This document shows, in pieces, positions 27,235-39,900 of a DNA stretch of 64,000 bases. The stretch spans positions 2,728,001 through 2,792,000 of the forward strand of contig JAHREC010000049.1 in NCBI GenBank assembly GCA_020081605.1, written 5' to 3'. Every line of letters starts with the position of its first letter. Position 1 is the stretch's first letter. Below the pieces are notes generated by a model. It did not search any database, was not told where the DNA came from, and was given only the letters and a program-made list of their open reading frames with translations. The position numbers were made by a program, and so were the translations under genes. The DNA is from Albifimbria verrucaria. Taxonomy: Eukaryota > Ascomycota > Sordariomycetes > Hypocreales > Stachybotryaceae.

Positions 27235-30129
27235 CTATGGAGGTTGGATGCAAGGCGAGAGAAGCAGCTGTTGTTGCGTGGGAAGCCGTGGGAGCGAGAT
27301 GGCTGGCACGGCCGCGGGAACGACCGTGCTGGGAGAGGCGTAAGGCGCGTTCGGGCGGGGAGGGTGGTGGTGGTGGACAAGGTTGGACGGCGCCAGGCGA
27401 AACGGCCGCGATGGCGGGAACGGCGGAGGAGCTGGGGTTTGGGGATGAATAATGACGATGGCGGCTCGTCGTCGTCGACGAAGAAGGTGCAGACAAGAGA
27501 AGATGCAACAGGGGCCTGCGGGTAATCAAGGGAACGTCTGAAAGGGGTTAGCGCCGGCGGGTGACAAAGCTCGACCGGCAACAGCAGAGTCCAGCATTCT
27601 GGACCAGGCCCAGGGACCTGACCTGACCTGATCTGCCCTGCGGTACGGTGCGGTGCGGTGCGGTGAACGGGCAAGGTCAAGGCGGCGGCGAACGGGCCTG
27701 AGGAGATTGGATTGCGGCAGTTGTTGCAGCGACTGCAACGTTGCCCGTGTGTAATCTGTAATCTGTATACGTGTACTGTATATGGATGCGTGCGTGTGCA
27801 ACTGTATGTGTCTATACGTAGGTAGTAGGTAGGTAGGTATGTAGGTGATGCAGCCCAGTAAATGCAAAGTCCAGGTCACCACTGCAAGGTGATCGATCTA
27901 CCTGCTGCCGTAGAATTCTAGTTGGGTAGATATGAGGCAAGGAAAAAAATGTATGTGAACAATGAAGAAAGGTGTGTAGGTAGGTGAAGAAAAGGAACAG
28001 CAAGTAAGGTAGGTAAGGTAGGCAGCAGACGATGCAAAAGCGCGGGCGGCCCCATCCCATATTTCTATCATGGCTCGCCTCTTTAATAAGAGCCTGGCCT
28101 TACCTTGCCTTGCCATGCCTTGCCATGCCATGCTTTTGGCCCTGCCTTACCGTGGCTTGCCCTGTCTAGCCCGTCTAGCTGGCTCCCTTCGACTTGTCTT
28201 ACGGTACATATCCGGTCTGGCCGGTACCAGATTCTAAACGTCAAATAAAATCATTCATGCGCTCCATTATTTTTTTCCTTCTTTTCCCTTCTTTGCTTGC
28301 CTAGCCCAGGCCTTCCCGCCACGATGCTATGCAACGCCCCATGCCCTGCCCTGCCCTGGATCCGGATGGGCTGGGTCTGCGTCACCGGAGCCTCGGCCCC
28401 TGTCAGCCAACAGCAGCACCAACCACCTGGGTCCCAGTCCCAGTTGTCTAGTGTGACGCAATGGACAAGACAGAAGAAAGGGAAAAGGGGAACAAGGGGC
28501 GTCGAATGGCAAACCGATTGCTTTAAATTTGACGTTTGCAGGTCATTGCGGTGCACCGGTGGCCCCCTGAACCCTGCTCAGATTCGCCCACGAGGGACCC
28601 GCGCATCGACGGGGACCATGTAGGAACCCATCTCGTTCCTGCGTCCTACTGTACATGGTAGCTGCCGGTCACGATGCTGATCACCGTGGCCTCGTACTGT
28701 ACTCTGTACAGTACAGTACATGGTTCACCGGAGATCGTAAGGGCTGTGAAGGGCTGAAGCTGATGACTAGACTGTTCTCCCCTGCGTGCCGGGGCCGCGT
28801 ATCTCTAAGCCTTGGAGGGAACGCCCATCATCCTCTGGATCCCACAGACTGCAACTTTTTAAACACAATCAGGTACCCGTGCTTAGGTGCTTATGATGGA
28901 GGGAGGGTACATCAGGTAGTAAGTTAAGTAGTTGGTTGCTAGAAGGCATCCGTGCATCCACTACGCACCCTGGCACCATCACTCCCGTGCATTGACTGGC
29001 AGTCAATATTTCCTATTTCTTCCTTTTTGCGTGGAGGCGACGGTTTGATTGGGTTTCCTTGTAGCCCGGCGGGTGGCCTGTAAGCAGTCAGCAGCCGCCC
29101 AACGAGTGTCGAGCTGAGTGTGTCGCACAGCTCTGGACTGAGTGATCGTGTTCTATTCATGTCTGTGTATGGGTGGGTGGATGGACGGGTACATAAGGTA
29201 GTACTCGAGGTTCCAGACTAGCGGTTTGCTAATTGAGAAAACCGACATCATGGCTCGCGCTAAGCCAGGAGCTAGCGCATAGTCTCCCAAGTACTTCCGT
29301 ACGTAGCGTATGTTAGCGATTGTGGCCAGGGGCAGTTCATTCCGGGAAATAATCCTTTCTCTCACCTCGCTCTCTGATGTTGGCCAGGTGCACTCTCCAG
29401 ATAAGTCCGACACGGCTTTTGGCATATCACAAAATAGGTAATCTAGTACTGAAAATCAAGAGAGGTAGGTGCATGGCCATGAAGCAAATGCTGTCAAACA
29501 TTACCCAAAAAGCTCAGCCACCCCGTTATTTGTGGCTGCCAGCGCATAAACGATCCCCGCCCCAGGCAAAGACAGAGACCACTCACTCACTGTACCAACG
29601 GTGACTTTAGGCGTCTTAGGCGTCATAGGAGGCACTTGGAGACACTGGCATGTCTCACCCACAAACATCAAAGTGTCATCCAAGCATCGCATTTTCCCCA
29701 ACCACCGACAAGCTACTCAGCATTGCCCATGATTGACCCACTCGAACCTCCAGCTCCTGTGCATCAGTTCCGACGATTGCCGCCAATCGCATGTCCCCGC
29801 GTGGGAAGGTCCGATTAACCCGGATCTACTCTTCTGATTCGCATGTCGTAGTGACGTCGTCCTCTGTGCTGGTGTTACTCTGCTAACGTAACCTCAAATG
29901 ATCTACGTCGCCATGTGCTTAGCTGAGGTACTCTGTAGCTGCTGCCGCCTCCTCCCTCGGGGTAGGAGCCGTAAGGTAGCCATGGCACGCGACAGCCATT
30001 GGTCGTTGCAGGTCTCAGCTCACCACCACCAGCATTCCTACAACTCCCAGTCTCGCATCCTCCAAAAATGCACCGGCGCTGCTCCTCAGACTCTGACGAG
30101 ATCCTGACCGTCGATGCATCCAACCGGCA
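27235..30129. other. Divergent intergenic region between ERF4 and a membrane-protein gene
   Basis: No gene can be supported. The 300 bp just upstream of ERF4 are GC-rich and read as Ser/Pro/Thr-rich in two minus-strand frames, so a longer ERF4 N-terminus is possible but unproven. GTAGGTAGGTAG repeats occur at about 27819-27848 and GTAGGT units at 27970-28022. CCTTG/CCATG units fill 28098-28135. Confidence 0.55.
27819..27848 (+). repeat. GTAG tetranucleotide microsatellite
   Basis: Tandem GTAG/GTAGGT units; a second patch lies at 27970-28022. Intergenic. Confidence 0.7.
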
Positions 30130-31642
30130 ATGTCTGAGGACATAACCTCTGCAGCCTCCAGGCCCTCCGTCTCCAAGGCAAGCAGCTCTGGTGTGAGCGC
30201 CCCCAACGGCCATGGCTTTCGTCGCGCCCAGACCTTTGACGAGGCTGCTACCGTGAGGAGGCGCCCTACCTTGGCCAATCTCGCCTCCAATCCGCCCTTT
30301 GAGTCGTTGCCGCGTAGGAGTTCAAACTTCTCAGATTACAGCTTCGGCGAGGCCAACGATATTCTTAATCCTTCCGTCCACGACGGCCCTCTGTCCGCGC
30401 CCGAGACGTCGTCTCTACCGTCGCTATCATTGGCCTTTGCTTTGCTTCCTGCGCTTGCCGGCGCTCTCTTCAAGGATGGCAGTGCCGTCGTCACGGACGT
30501 CATGCTGCTTGCATTAGCCGGTATCTTTCTGCATTGGTCCGTTACACAGCCGTGGTATGTCATGTTTTCCCCAACGCAAATGTTAATGAAATCTAACCAA
30601 ATAGGACTTGGTATCGATCTGCTCAGGAGGTTCGTATTGAAAATGAAATCTACAGCGAAGATGTTATTGAAGATGATTCGGACTTGGACGGTCCGCCGCT
30701 GGCTCAACCCCAAAATCTCCACTTCAGGACGTGCCAGAAGAGCAGCTGAAGGAGGAGGATGAAGAAGACGAGCTCATTGCCGAATCGGTGCCGGAAAGAA
30801 CACCAAGTCCGCCACAGATGACATCACAGCAGAAGTCTGCGCTAAGCGAGTTGTACGCCTTCGAGATTGCTGCTCTCCTATCCTGCGCTGTGCTTCCTGT
30901 GGTTGGCGCCTACTTGTTACACGCTATTAGATCGCAATTGAGCCGACCTTCGGAGGGCTTGGTATCGAATTACAACCTCACCATTTTCCTCCTTGTGTCC
31001 GAACTTCGAGTTTTCTCCCACGTCTTCAAGCTTGTGCAGGCACGAACACTGCACCTCCAGAAAGTTGTTCACGCCAACCCCTTTACTTCTCAAGCGGGCA
31101 ACGCGAAGCAGCTGGAACAGGTTCTAGAGAGGCTGGAAAGACTGGAAGCTCGTTCCACAGCTGAGCAGACACTCATGCAGCAAAATGTCGGCTCGGAATC
31201 AAGCAGAGCAAAGCAAGAGGCTGCGATTGCACGCGATGTTCGCAACGCCATCCAGCCCGAGCTTGATGCTTTGAACAGAGCTGTCAGGCGGTATGAGAAG
31301 AAGGCTACGGTCTTACAATTTCAGACAGAATCCCGATTTTCTGCCCTGGATGCGAGGCTCGGAGATGCTATTGCACTAGCTGCCGCTGCTGCGAAGAATA
31401 GTGCCTCTCGGAAAGGGGTTGTCACTCGCACAATTGAGACCGTTACCGCCATAGCCCTATTCCCAGTTCATGCCATTATCCGCATCATCCTGCTGCCCTT
31501 AAGGACTATACTTGCCATAACCCCTTGGAAACGGCGAAATGTTGACGTACAGCGTACTTCTCGATCGACACGTCAAGGAAAGGCACAGTCACAGATCAGA
31601 TATAGCGGTGATCGCGTGCCTGGCCGAGTCACAAGGCGGTGA
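30130..31642 (+). CDS. Conserved fungal multi-helix protein of unknown function
   Basis: I recognise the protein as a lineage-conserved filamentous-fungal hypothetical but cannot name a function. Exons are 30130-30554 and 30605-31642 (GTATGT donor, TCTAACC branch). The N-terminus is Ser-rich with FRRAQTFDEAATVRRRPT. Hydrophobic helices follow: LAFALLPALAGALFKDGS with VVTDVMLLALAGIFLHWSV, then an acidic linker, then AALLSCAVLPVVGAYLLHA, the conserved SEGLVSNYNLTIFLLVSE, a coiled coil (QLEQVLERLERLEAR) and a last hydrophobic helix near VHAIIRIILLPLRT. One base is lost near 30722-30726, where the frame must move from LHFRT to QDVPEEQLKEE. Corrected length about 487. A 26-codon upstream frame overlaps the start (see findings). 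Probably an organelle or ER membrane protein, by inference. Confidence 0.8.
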
Positions 31643-32914
31643 ACAGGCCTACGCGATTTGTAAACTATTAGCTTTACAAGGCTTGGGAGCATTCTCTTTT
31701 CCTAGTCGAATCATCCAATGCTACGCGTGTAGCTCGCTCCTCCAGGCCCAAACATTATAAGAGTGTTTGGGGAGCTCTGGAGCACATTGTTGATCTTGTG
31801 AACTGGCAAAACAGTTACTAGGCAACAACTAATGACATTAATATTAATATTATACCAAGCACGTTGGAGCTTACCAAAATGGCTAACAACCTTGACGGGT
31901 TATTTCGGCGTGTCTATGCGGTAGGCAGGGAACCAAGTTCGAAGGACCTGTTATCGCCTAGTCTCACGCAGTCATGGCTCTCGACGGCCTTTGGGGATTT
32001 TACCCATCGTTGGTAGCTCTGAGGAAGATCATACCAAGGACGATGGCAAAGACGAAGACTTGGCCGGGTTCTGCCTATCGAGATTAAAGTAATTCAAGCG
32101 GATTCTTCCAAGAATCTATCCATTTCAAGAAGCATCAGTTCACAGAGCTGTCAGGTCTACTGCGAGGCGTTTCCATCGAGGATGGGAAAACTTGAAATGT
32201 GTTTTACAATAACTAATCGTGAAAGCCAAACTGGCTCATGTTCTGTTGTCTGTCTGGGGCTTGTCATAGTCCCTAGCTGCTAGTGATAGCGATATAGGCT
32301 CCCGTTAATCCAGCTGCTTTTTAGCTACCCATTCGTGAGCAGTATGTCATAATATGGTACAGCAATTCTAGGGTTGTGCTGTAAATATGGTATCGTCCAT
32401 GGAACTGGATGTAGAGGAAAGACTTGCAGCATCGTGAGACTTGTACATGGAGTTGTTTTCGACCTTTATTGCGTCTCTAGTATTAAATCACTTGTATGGG
32501 ATTCAACAACAAGGAAATCATGACTCTGTTGGCTTTTACACTAGATTCCCAGCATCTCCTTGAAACGAAGCACCTAGGCATGTCAGGTTAAAGGCGTAAA
32601 TAATTGCTCCAACCATGTTGAATTATACAGATGTTCAGGGTATCTACCTTACAGTATTGTGGTCAAACTGCTGGTATCGCTGCCTACCCTACAGCCACCA
32701 TGTTGCAGAAACAATTCAGAGGGACAATACATCCTCTCACTTTCAGGTTATAAAAATGTGGCCAGTAGTTTTGCATTTAAATGCTGCGATTACCTAGCCG
32801 TTGCAGACCAAAATAATATCTGAATATCCTTCTCCTATTCAGAGGGTTGCCGGCTCTTACGTAAAGAGTAAAAAAATAAGCGTGCGACGATGGTGGCCTG
32901 CAAAAATAAGAACT
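31643..32914. other. Intergenic region, AT-richer
   Basis: No gene is seen. The stretch is AT-richer than its surroundings and its frames are short. I found no terminal repeats, transposase motif or RNA gene. Confidence 0.55.
32902..32906 (-). terminator. Polymerase III terminator of tRNA-Phe
   Basis: Five consecutive T on the minus strand, eight bases after the mature tRNA 3' end. Confidence 0.8.
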
Positions 32915-32987
32915 TGCGGTTTATGTGGATCGAACACATGACCTTAGCATCTTCAGTGCTACGCTCTCCCAACTGAGCTAAACCCGC
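32915..32987 (-). tRNA. tRNA-Phe: tRNA-Phe (GAA)
   Basis: Read on the minus strand this is a 73-base cloverleaf: acceptor GCGGGTT with AAACCGC, D stem GCTC/GAGC, anticodon stem TAGCA/TGCTA around loop CTGAAGA, T stem ATGTG/CACAT around TTCGATC, then A73. Anticodon GAA decodes Phe. There is no intron. Box A (TTAGCTCAGTTGG) and box B (GTTCGATCC) are intact, and a run of five T follows the 3' end (32902-32906) as a polymerase III stop. The acceptor has one G5-A68 mismatch. Confidence 0.96.
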
Positions 32988-35900
32988 AGGTTGCTGGTTA
33001 TTGACCATGCTCTCGGTCCGGCAGAAAGTGTACATGCAGCTTTCACGCGTGTCGATCTTGCAGTGTCGCTCGTTTTTTCTTCACGCAACAAGCATCACTC
33101 AAGACATCGGCGTGATAACATGGCGTATGGGACGCCGTGGCTGCTGTAGGATCTCGAGATGACGTGGTATTGACGATATAATGTTGATAGTAAGCCCGAA
33201 TCGGTGACACCTACACGCAAAACCTCGCAATATTTACCTCGTATATTCGTGGTCGCACCCGAATATCGATGTGCTCTGACCCTAATGTTGATGGGGACTG
33301 GGTCTCAAGGAATTTTTTTAGTAGTAGCGGAAACTTATCTCCTTGTATCACAAGGAACATTGGATCAGCATGGGTCAAGTTGGTGTATATGTGTTCTTCT
33401 AAGGCCGGGGATGTCTATGATTTGTGAAGCCAGCAGGCGTAGAAGCTCCATCTCCGAAGCCACGACCGCCTTTCCTACTCTAACTAAACCGCACATGCAT
33501 GTATCGGCTGTGCGCCAGGGTATTCTTGTGCGAGAGAACGGAAGTCACCTGATACGGCGTTGAGTGGCACAACATGACTACGGAGGCCATCGCTTGATCC
33601 TCCATTCGTTCTCAACAAGGTGGATATGCTGATGTGTAACAGACCAGGCTCAAAGGGAGCAGTGCTGAGATGATTTGCGGCCGGCTCTTTAGATCAGCCC
33701 GCAATCAGCGATCCAGCAGTCAAGTCTCCATGATTACCAACCAATTACCGGGATACACGACGAAGGGCAACCCTGTATATTGTGCAGCTCAGATACGGGT
33801 CCCGATGCTTCGGACGCTAGGAGACGAGCGACGTGTCTATGAAGGCGTGGCCCGCTCCCGCAGCGAGGAGTTGCCAGGACGGCAGCTGGAAATGTGGATG
33901 ATCTGATCTACTGGCAGCCAGTATTTGCAGACAGCTAGTCCTGTCTCTTGATGAAACAATAACGGCATTTGTATCATCCGGCACAGCAACGAATACATAC
34001 GATGGCAGCATGGGAAAGATAAAAACGATTACCGATGGATCGGAAAGTCAATGACTGCAGGGTGATTTCATAGAACAGGGATGCCTGCGAGGAAGCTGGG
34101 CCAAGTACGGTCGAGCTAAGCTAGGTGATAGCTCAGAGCTGGCTTCACAGCTTACAGCTCCAACAGAGTTCAGGTGTGCCTGTACGGTTGGGCTTGGCAG
34201 CCGATCTATCGCCCCCATGTATTGTGAAATGAACCATGGGTCTCAAATCGCACTACGAGAGGCTTACTGGGGAGACGAACTGGTGTCCAAGCGAGACTTT
34301 GATCTCCGATTACACGAGCAGGGAATTGTGGATAAAGCAAAAGCCTCTCAGCTACAGAATCAGAGGGAAGATGTCGAGGGCAATGCCTCAATTGAATTGA
34401 TTTTGAGCATGCCAAGTGGATAAGGCCACTGTGGCGCGGTCGGCACTGTCACGTTTCGCATTGAGTGGGTTGAGAAGTTCTTCTGGCTGGCATGGAAGAA
34501 GCATGGGCTTTTGGGATGTGGGTGAGACACGGCGCAAGCCCGAGGTAGGGTGGAACGAGACAACATTCTCCGGGTAGCCGGAGTTTCGAGGCCCAATTCT
34601 TTGTATCGCTTTGCACCCCGGCCAGGTCAGTAACCAGCTAACAGTATTGTGCCATGATCGGGTCCCGCAATACGGAAACCAAGGCAGCCCGTACGACACG
34701 GTGACGATGCTTTATTCTCGTGAGTGATGGAGATTGGCCAGGGTAAGGGGAAAGCATTGAGTCCACCCCTGTTCATGGTTTCGGCTGGGCCATGCCTCAG
34801 GTTCGGTAGGACTCCTGAGGAGAGGAGGACCCACCTGGATGGGACAATTAGGTTGTGGACGGGGAGAAGAGACGATATTATTATTGAGTTGCATTGCATG
34901 GTCGCAAAGCCGGCGTGCGCGTGCTAGCGCTTTCCTGTTGGTCCACAGCTCGTCCCATGTTGCATATCGCATGGCGATCCAGCCGGGGATGGGAAGACGC
35001 ATGGACCGGTCGAGGTTTAAGCTGGGAAGCAGAGCAAGTAGTTGGAATGCACCGTCGCTTCGCCCGGGAAACCAGAAACGAATGAGCAAGCTGTTGGTTT
35101 GGCAACGCGTAAAACACGGGCGGAGGGGGCTATTTGTTGACTTTGGCGAGGCAGGCAAGCAAGCAAGCTTCGATCTTGAGATGCGCGTCTCCTGCTAGCC
35201 TGGCCAACTATTACATAGTATGGATTGAGGTTGGGATTATGATCTGCACCTAACGCGATCGCGTCTGCCTCCCACCCACTCATCGCGCATCGCCGCCCAC
35301 CCGAGCGAGGTTACATGTGCCTGTAGTCATTTCTTAAGCGGCAGGCGAGGACGAACTCTGCAGCCGCTCCTCGTATCGCTGCCCGGTCCAGCTCAGCCCA
35401 GCCCTCCGAGGCATCGAGGGTAGGCTGAGGAAAAGCAAAAACAACAATGGCTATTGGACGTTGATGCATTAGGCATGGGGGCGGCCAGGGCGGCAAGGGA
35501 TGGAACCTTGTTGGAACGATGGGAGAAGAGCAGAAGAGGAACAGTACAGTAATATGGAGCACAGAACTAGAGAAAAAGAAAAGGAAAAAGAAAGCCTAGG
35601 TTAATAGCAGCATGATGCGCATGGACAGGAACGCATTGAGCTGGAAAGTCTTGAAGCACAAACCCACCCCGGATGCGGCTATGCTGGCCAGGAGAGGTGG
35701 ACGGCGGGTACAACAAGTGCCGACTGCAGGTACATAGGCAGTCCATACAATCTTGGGGAGCCGTCAGTGTCGCACCCAAGTAACGCCTGGGTGGGGCGCC
35801 CTGCGGAGTACTTCGGCGGTACCTGGTCCCTGTTCCTCAAAGCTCCGGTCGAAGCTTCAGCCAACCACAGCTCTCCGTCATGCTTAATTCGTCCAGTCTT

Positions 35901-36965
35901 TTTGCTCCTTTCGGTCTTCATGCTTGACAGGCTGGTCCTGTCTTCGGCTGTCATTCTCTCGTCACAAACGATGTGCCAACCAGGCCAGGCCTCCCACACC
36001 GAGTGGAAACGGGAAATTGGCCCCAGTTCGACATGGCAATACCCGCTCTTCGCCTACGCGATCCTCAATGGTTGCTCCCCGTCGCTCTACCGGCATTGTT
36101 GCTCGTCTCCCGCTCCCACCCCACCCACACGCCCGCTCGTCCACACTCTCTCAGCCTCTTCCTCTACCCTCCCCGGTCATGCGCGTTGACATCCGATCCA
36201 AGGACGAATTGGAGGTCCAAGTTGGGGACCGTGGGGACTCTTGGTGTGATAATGCGGGAGTCTTTGGCTATGCAGCAGCCTCTAAAGCTAAACCGCCAAG
36301 TTTCACATACACGCTTTCGGTCGAGGCCAAGAGACCCAGAACCGCTTTTTGCTGGATTTCGTCTCTTCTTCTTTCCACGCTTCCTCCGTAGCTTCTCCTG
36401 TGGTACTTACTTCGCTCGCTTAGTCTGGCTATTGGCCGCTCTCGTCGTTTTTCTTGCCGGGCCGCTCGACTTACATACTTTTGACTTTCGTCCCTCCTCG
36501 TCTTCTTCTCCGTCCCATCTGTTTCCCTCCCACGCTCCCTTGCCCGCGTCTACTTCCAGACTCTTGCCCGCCCTTCTTTTCTTTCTTACTCTTCATTCGT
36601 TTCACCTGCCCACGGCTTGTTCTTTCTTTCGTTCAATGATACCCTCGAGTGCATCCGTGCTACTCTACTGAGAAATATTATCTCAGCCTCTGTGCCAGCC
36701 ATCAACCCCGCTAGCTTGCCCACAGGACGGCCTTGTCTCATATCTGACAGCCACGAAGCATAGCCATACATCTACTAATTCAGTCATTGCTTCTTTTTCT
36801 TTTTGTGGTTTCTCTCCTCGGCCCTGTTTCCTCAGTTCCTGTCTTCTCACCTGGGAGCCGATGACTGCCTGATGATGCTTTGGTGATCACAGGAAGCTGA
36901 CTGCGACGATTGCCTTCCTATTAATCTTCCCACTACCTTCATTGGCCATCCATCCATCAGACACC
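32988..36965. other. Long intergenic region upstream of the TMEM198-like gene
   Basis: Nearly 4 kb without a supported gene. A 232-codon open frame (35973-36671) lies in CT-rich DNA and reads as Phe/Leu/Ser/Pro with no motif. The last 700 bp are a typical CT-rich fungal leader with several short upstream ORFs. Confidence 0.55.
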
Positions 36966-39900
36966 ATGCTCCCGAGAGCTTCACGGTTGTGGGTGTTGCT
37001 CTGCCTCCTTTTGGTGCTGCAGCTTGCAACAGCCCAGAGCTTCGTGGTGGTCAGACGTCAAGATGACACCCCAGAGTCCTCCAAGCGTCCAGAACCCAAG
37101 CAAGAACCCACCATCACTGAGGGTGATGACAAGAAGCCTGCCAAAACATCCGATGCCGAAGCAAAGACTTCCGAAGCTACCTCAAGAATCACAAGCAAGC
37201 CTTCGACATCGCCAACACCAACCAAAACCACGACGCCTACTGTCAGTGCCACTAATACTCCACTCAGCAATGACACTTTATTTAATGGTGAGTTTGATCC
37301 AGATGCAGCCTCACAATGCGCCTTCTCACGTCTCTTAGTTACGATACCCGAGGGCCAATTGCCCCTCCACCCTCAAATCACACCCGGCTGGGGCGTTGCT
37401 GGAGTTATCCTGCTGCTCACCGGCACCGCTTACACACTCATTGGGATCAAGAATCGCTGGGTCCATACATTCTTCTCTAGTGCCTACGCTGCCGCATTGG
37501 GAATCACCGTTCTAATTGTTTATGTGATGAACTACCCCGTTACGAATGGCGCCCAAGGCGGGTACGTCGCTGGTGCAGTCATTGCTGGCTGTATCGTGGG
37601 AGGCGCTTCCACCTTCTTTAAGGAGGTTACCGAAGGCCTCGGGTGTGCGTTGGGAGGATTCTGCGTGAGCATGTGGCTTCTGTGTCTTGTTCCGGGCGGC
37701 CTACTGCATTCCGTCGTTTCTAAGGCCATCTTCATCTCGTCATTCACCGTGGGCGCCACTGCGTTCTACTTTAGCAGGTGGACAAGAGATTGGGCACTTA
37801 TGACAATGATATCCTTCGCAGGAGCTACTGCGGTCGTTCTAGGGATGGATGTGTTCAGTCGTGCTGGACTCAAGGAGTTTTGGGCTTACATCTGGGACCT
37901 CAATGAAAACCTCTTCCCTCTCGGCGCCACTACCTACCCCGTCACCAAGGGCATCCGCGTTGAGACAGCCGCCATCATCATCTTCTTCATTGCTGGTGTT
38001 ATTTCGCAAGTCAAGCTGTGGCGCATCATTCGAGAGCAGAAGAAAAAGCGGGCAGCAGAGCGTGCTGAGGCGCAACGGAATCTAGAGGAGGAAGAGGAAA
38101 ATGTCGGCCGCCAACTGGAGGAGGCAAACGCCCGCGAGCGACGACAATGGGAGAGAGTGTATGGAGATATCGGTAGCTCTACCGACTCCCGCAACTCCTC
38201 TGGCGGAGACGGCCTCAGTGAGAAGAAACGAACAAGCCAGCATGGGTCTGCCAAGAACTCGTCTTCCATAGATGTCATAGAGATGGGCCAGGTGAACAAC
38301 CTTGGCCACAAGCGATCTGGCTCAAACCCATCCATGCTCGCGATTCGGGACGACGATGGAAAATTCAACGTCCGCGTTGCGGCAGACGACATATTGCTAC
38401 CATTTCCGAACACCAGCGAGGTATTCGACGAGAACCTGGAGATTGATGGAACCTTGACGAGAGACCTGACTGGCAATACTGCGGTCAACGATGGTACGGA
38501 GTTGCAAGTAAGATCTGTACCTAAGGCTCCCGAAGTTGTACCACTCCCGTTCCGGGTACCGGTAGAGGAAGACGTCAAAACACAAAGCGACCGTTCTTCG
38601 GTAGCGACATTTGCCGACGAAGATGGAGCAGACGGGGCCAAACACCGACGTGAGAGTACTGCTACGAAGCGTTTCTCGCAAGGATCTAAATCATTGCTCA
38701 GGAGGCTGTCCAATCGTTCGAGGCGCACGACGCAGGAACTTGCCATTGTGGACGGGGACAGCACTGAGATTCTGATAGTCCCAAGACAGCGAAACGACGA
38801 CGGCGATGATGGCTCGATAGCTGCTACTGTTGACGGTGAAAGTATAAGCTCTGAAGATGAGGAAACACGGTCTGTCCTTTCGGCAGGCAAGCCAGTAGAT
38901 GAGACCGGCTTGGCTGCTGCTGAGACAGCCTCAGACCAAAATCTCGACAAGGATCTTGCCGGAAAGGAAGGCGAGGCAAAGGCTGAAGGTGGCGCAGAGG
39001 AGGAGAAACCCTCCCCAACCAAAGATGTCGTAGCCAAAGCAGATGGAGTTGCTCCTAATGCTCAGTCACCTGCCACCATATCAGAAGGCGAAGGCGCTCA
39101 ACAAGAGCAAAAACCCGAGGGATCAAGTAAAACCAAGTCGGCCAAATCGGAAGTCTCGTCTCCGATTAGCTTGACCAAAGATCATCTCCCACGACCTCTT
39201 TCAAAGGTGGCCTTGTCATACCGAACAAACGAATGGGCAAAGCATCTGAGCCATGCGGAGACGCCCGAGTTGGATGAGCTTCAAATGCTAGATACTCCTG
39301 TGGAAGCCCCTGCTCCCATCGACATTGACGATCTGCAAAGGACAGCCCTTGATGGCGTTCCACCACCAGCTTCCGTTATGAAGCGGTCCAACTCCCAAAT
39401 GACCTCCTTTTCCGACCTTCGCACCAACTACGGAGGTCTCTCACGACAGGGAACTTTGAAACAGCCACCTAGTCCCCAAGAGGCTCGCTGGAAAATCAGC
39501 TTAGGAGCCCTACTTCTCCTGGTGGCACGCCATTCCGATCCTCATCTGCCCCTATGCGTTCCTCAGTCATAATCCAACCCATTGCCGAAGAACAAGGGCA
39601 AGGGCTGGCAATCAACTACGATTCAACTCCCGAAAGCACAAGTGTTCGTAACTCGATGACGAGTCCGCAACTGCAGGCAGAGGGTTTCCAACGCTCACCC
39701 CTGTGCCAGGGGTTGTGTCGTATGCCAACCCTCAAACACTCATTGGACAACGGGATATGTTCCTGCGCACCAAATCACAAGGGAATCTGCTCATGACTAT
39801 GCAAGATGCTGGAAATAATATCCAACGACCACCGAGTGAAGTAGGATCAGTTTCTCCGCACCTGGGGTATGCTGCAGGGTTAGAAACGGACCCCGATGAC

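Noticed and set aside
29153..29425. Minus-strand frame of 90 codons as a small gene
   Set aside because: No motif, no splice context and no conserved feature I can recognise; too weak to annotate.
31800..32900. AT-richer stretch as a RIP-mutated transposon
   Set aside because: I see no terminal repeats, remnant reverse transcriptase or transposase frame. A CpA/TpA dinucleotide index would be needed to test it.
35973..36671. Plus-strand frame of 232 codons in the TMEM198-like leader
   Set aside because: CT-rich DNA gives Phe/Leu/Ser/Pro residues by default and no motif is seen. Likely leader.
37934..39037. Minus-strand frame of 367 codons opposite the TMEM198-like gene
   Set aside because: Ser-rich reading of the reverse of the acidic, Ser-rich tail. 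No motif and no start context; a shadow.
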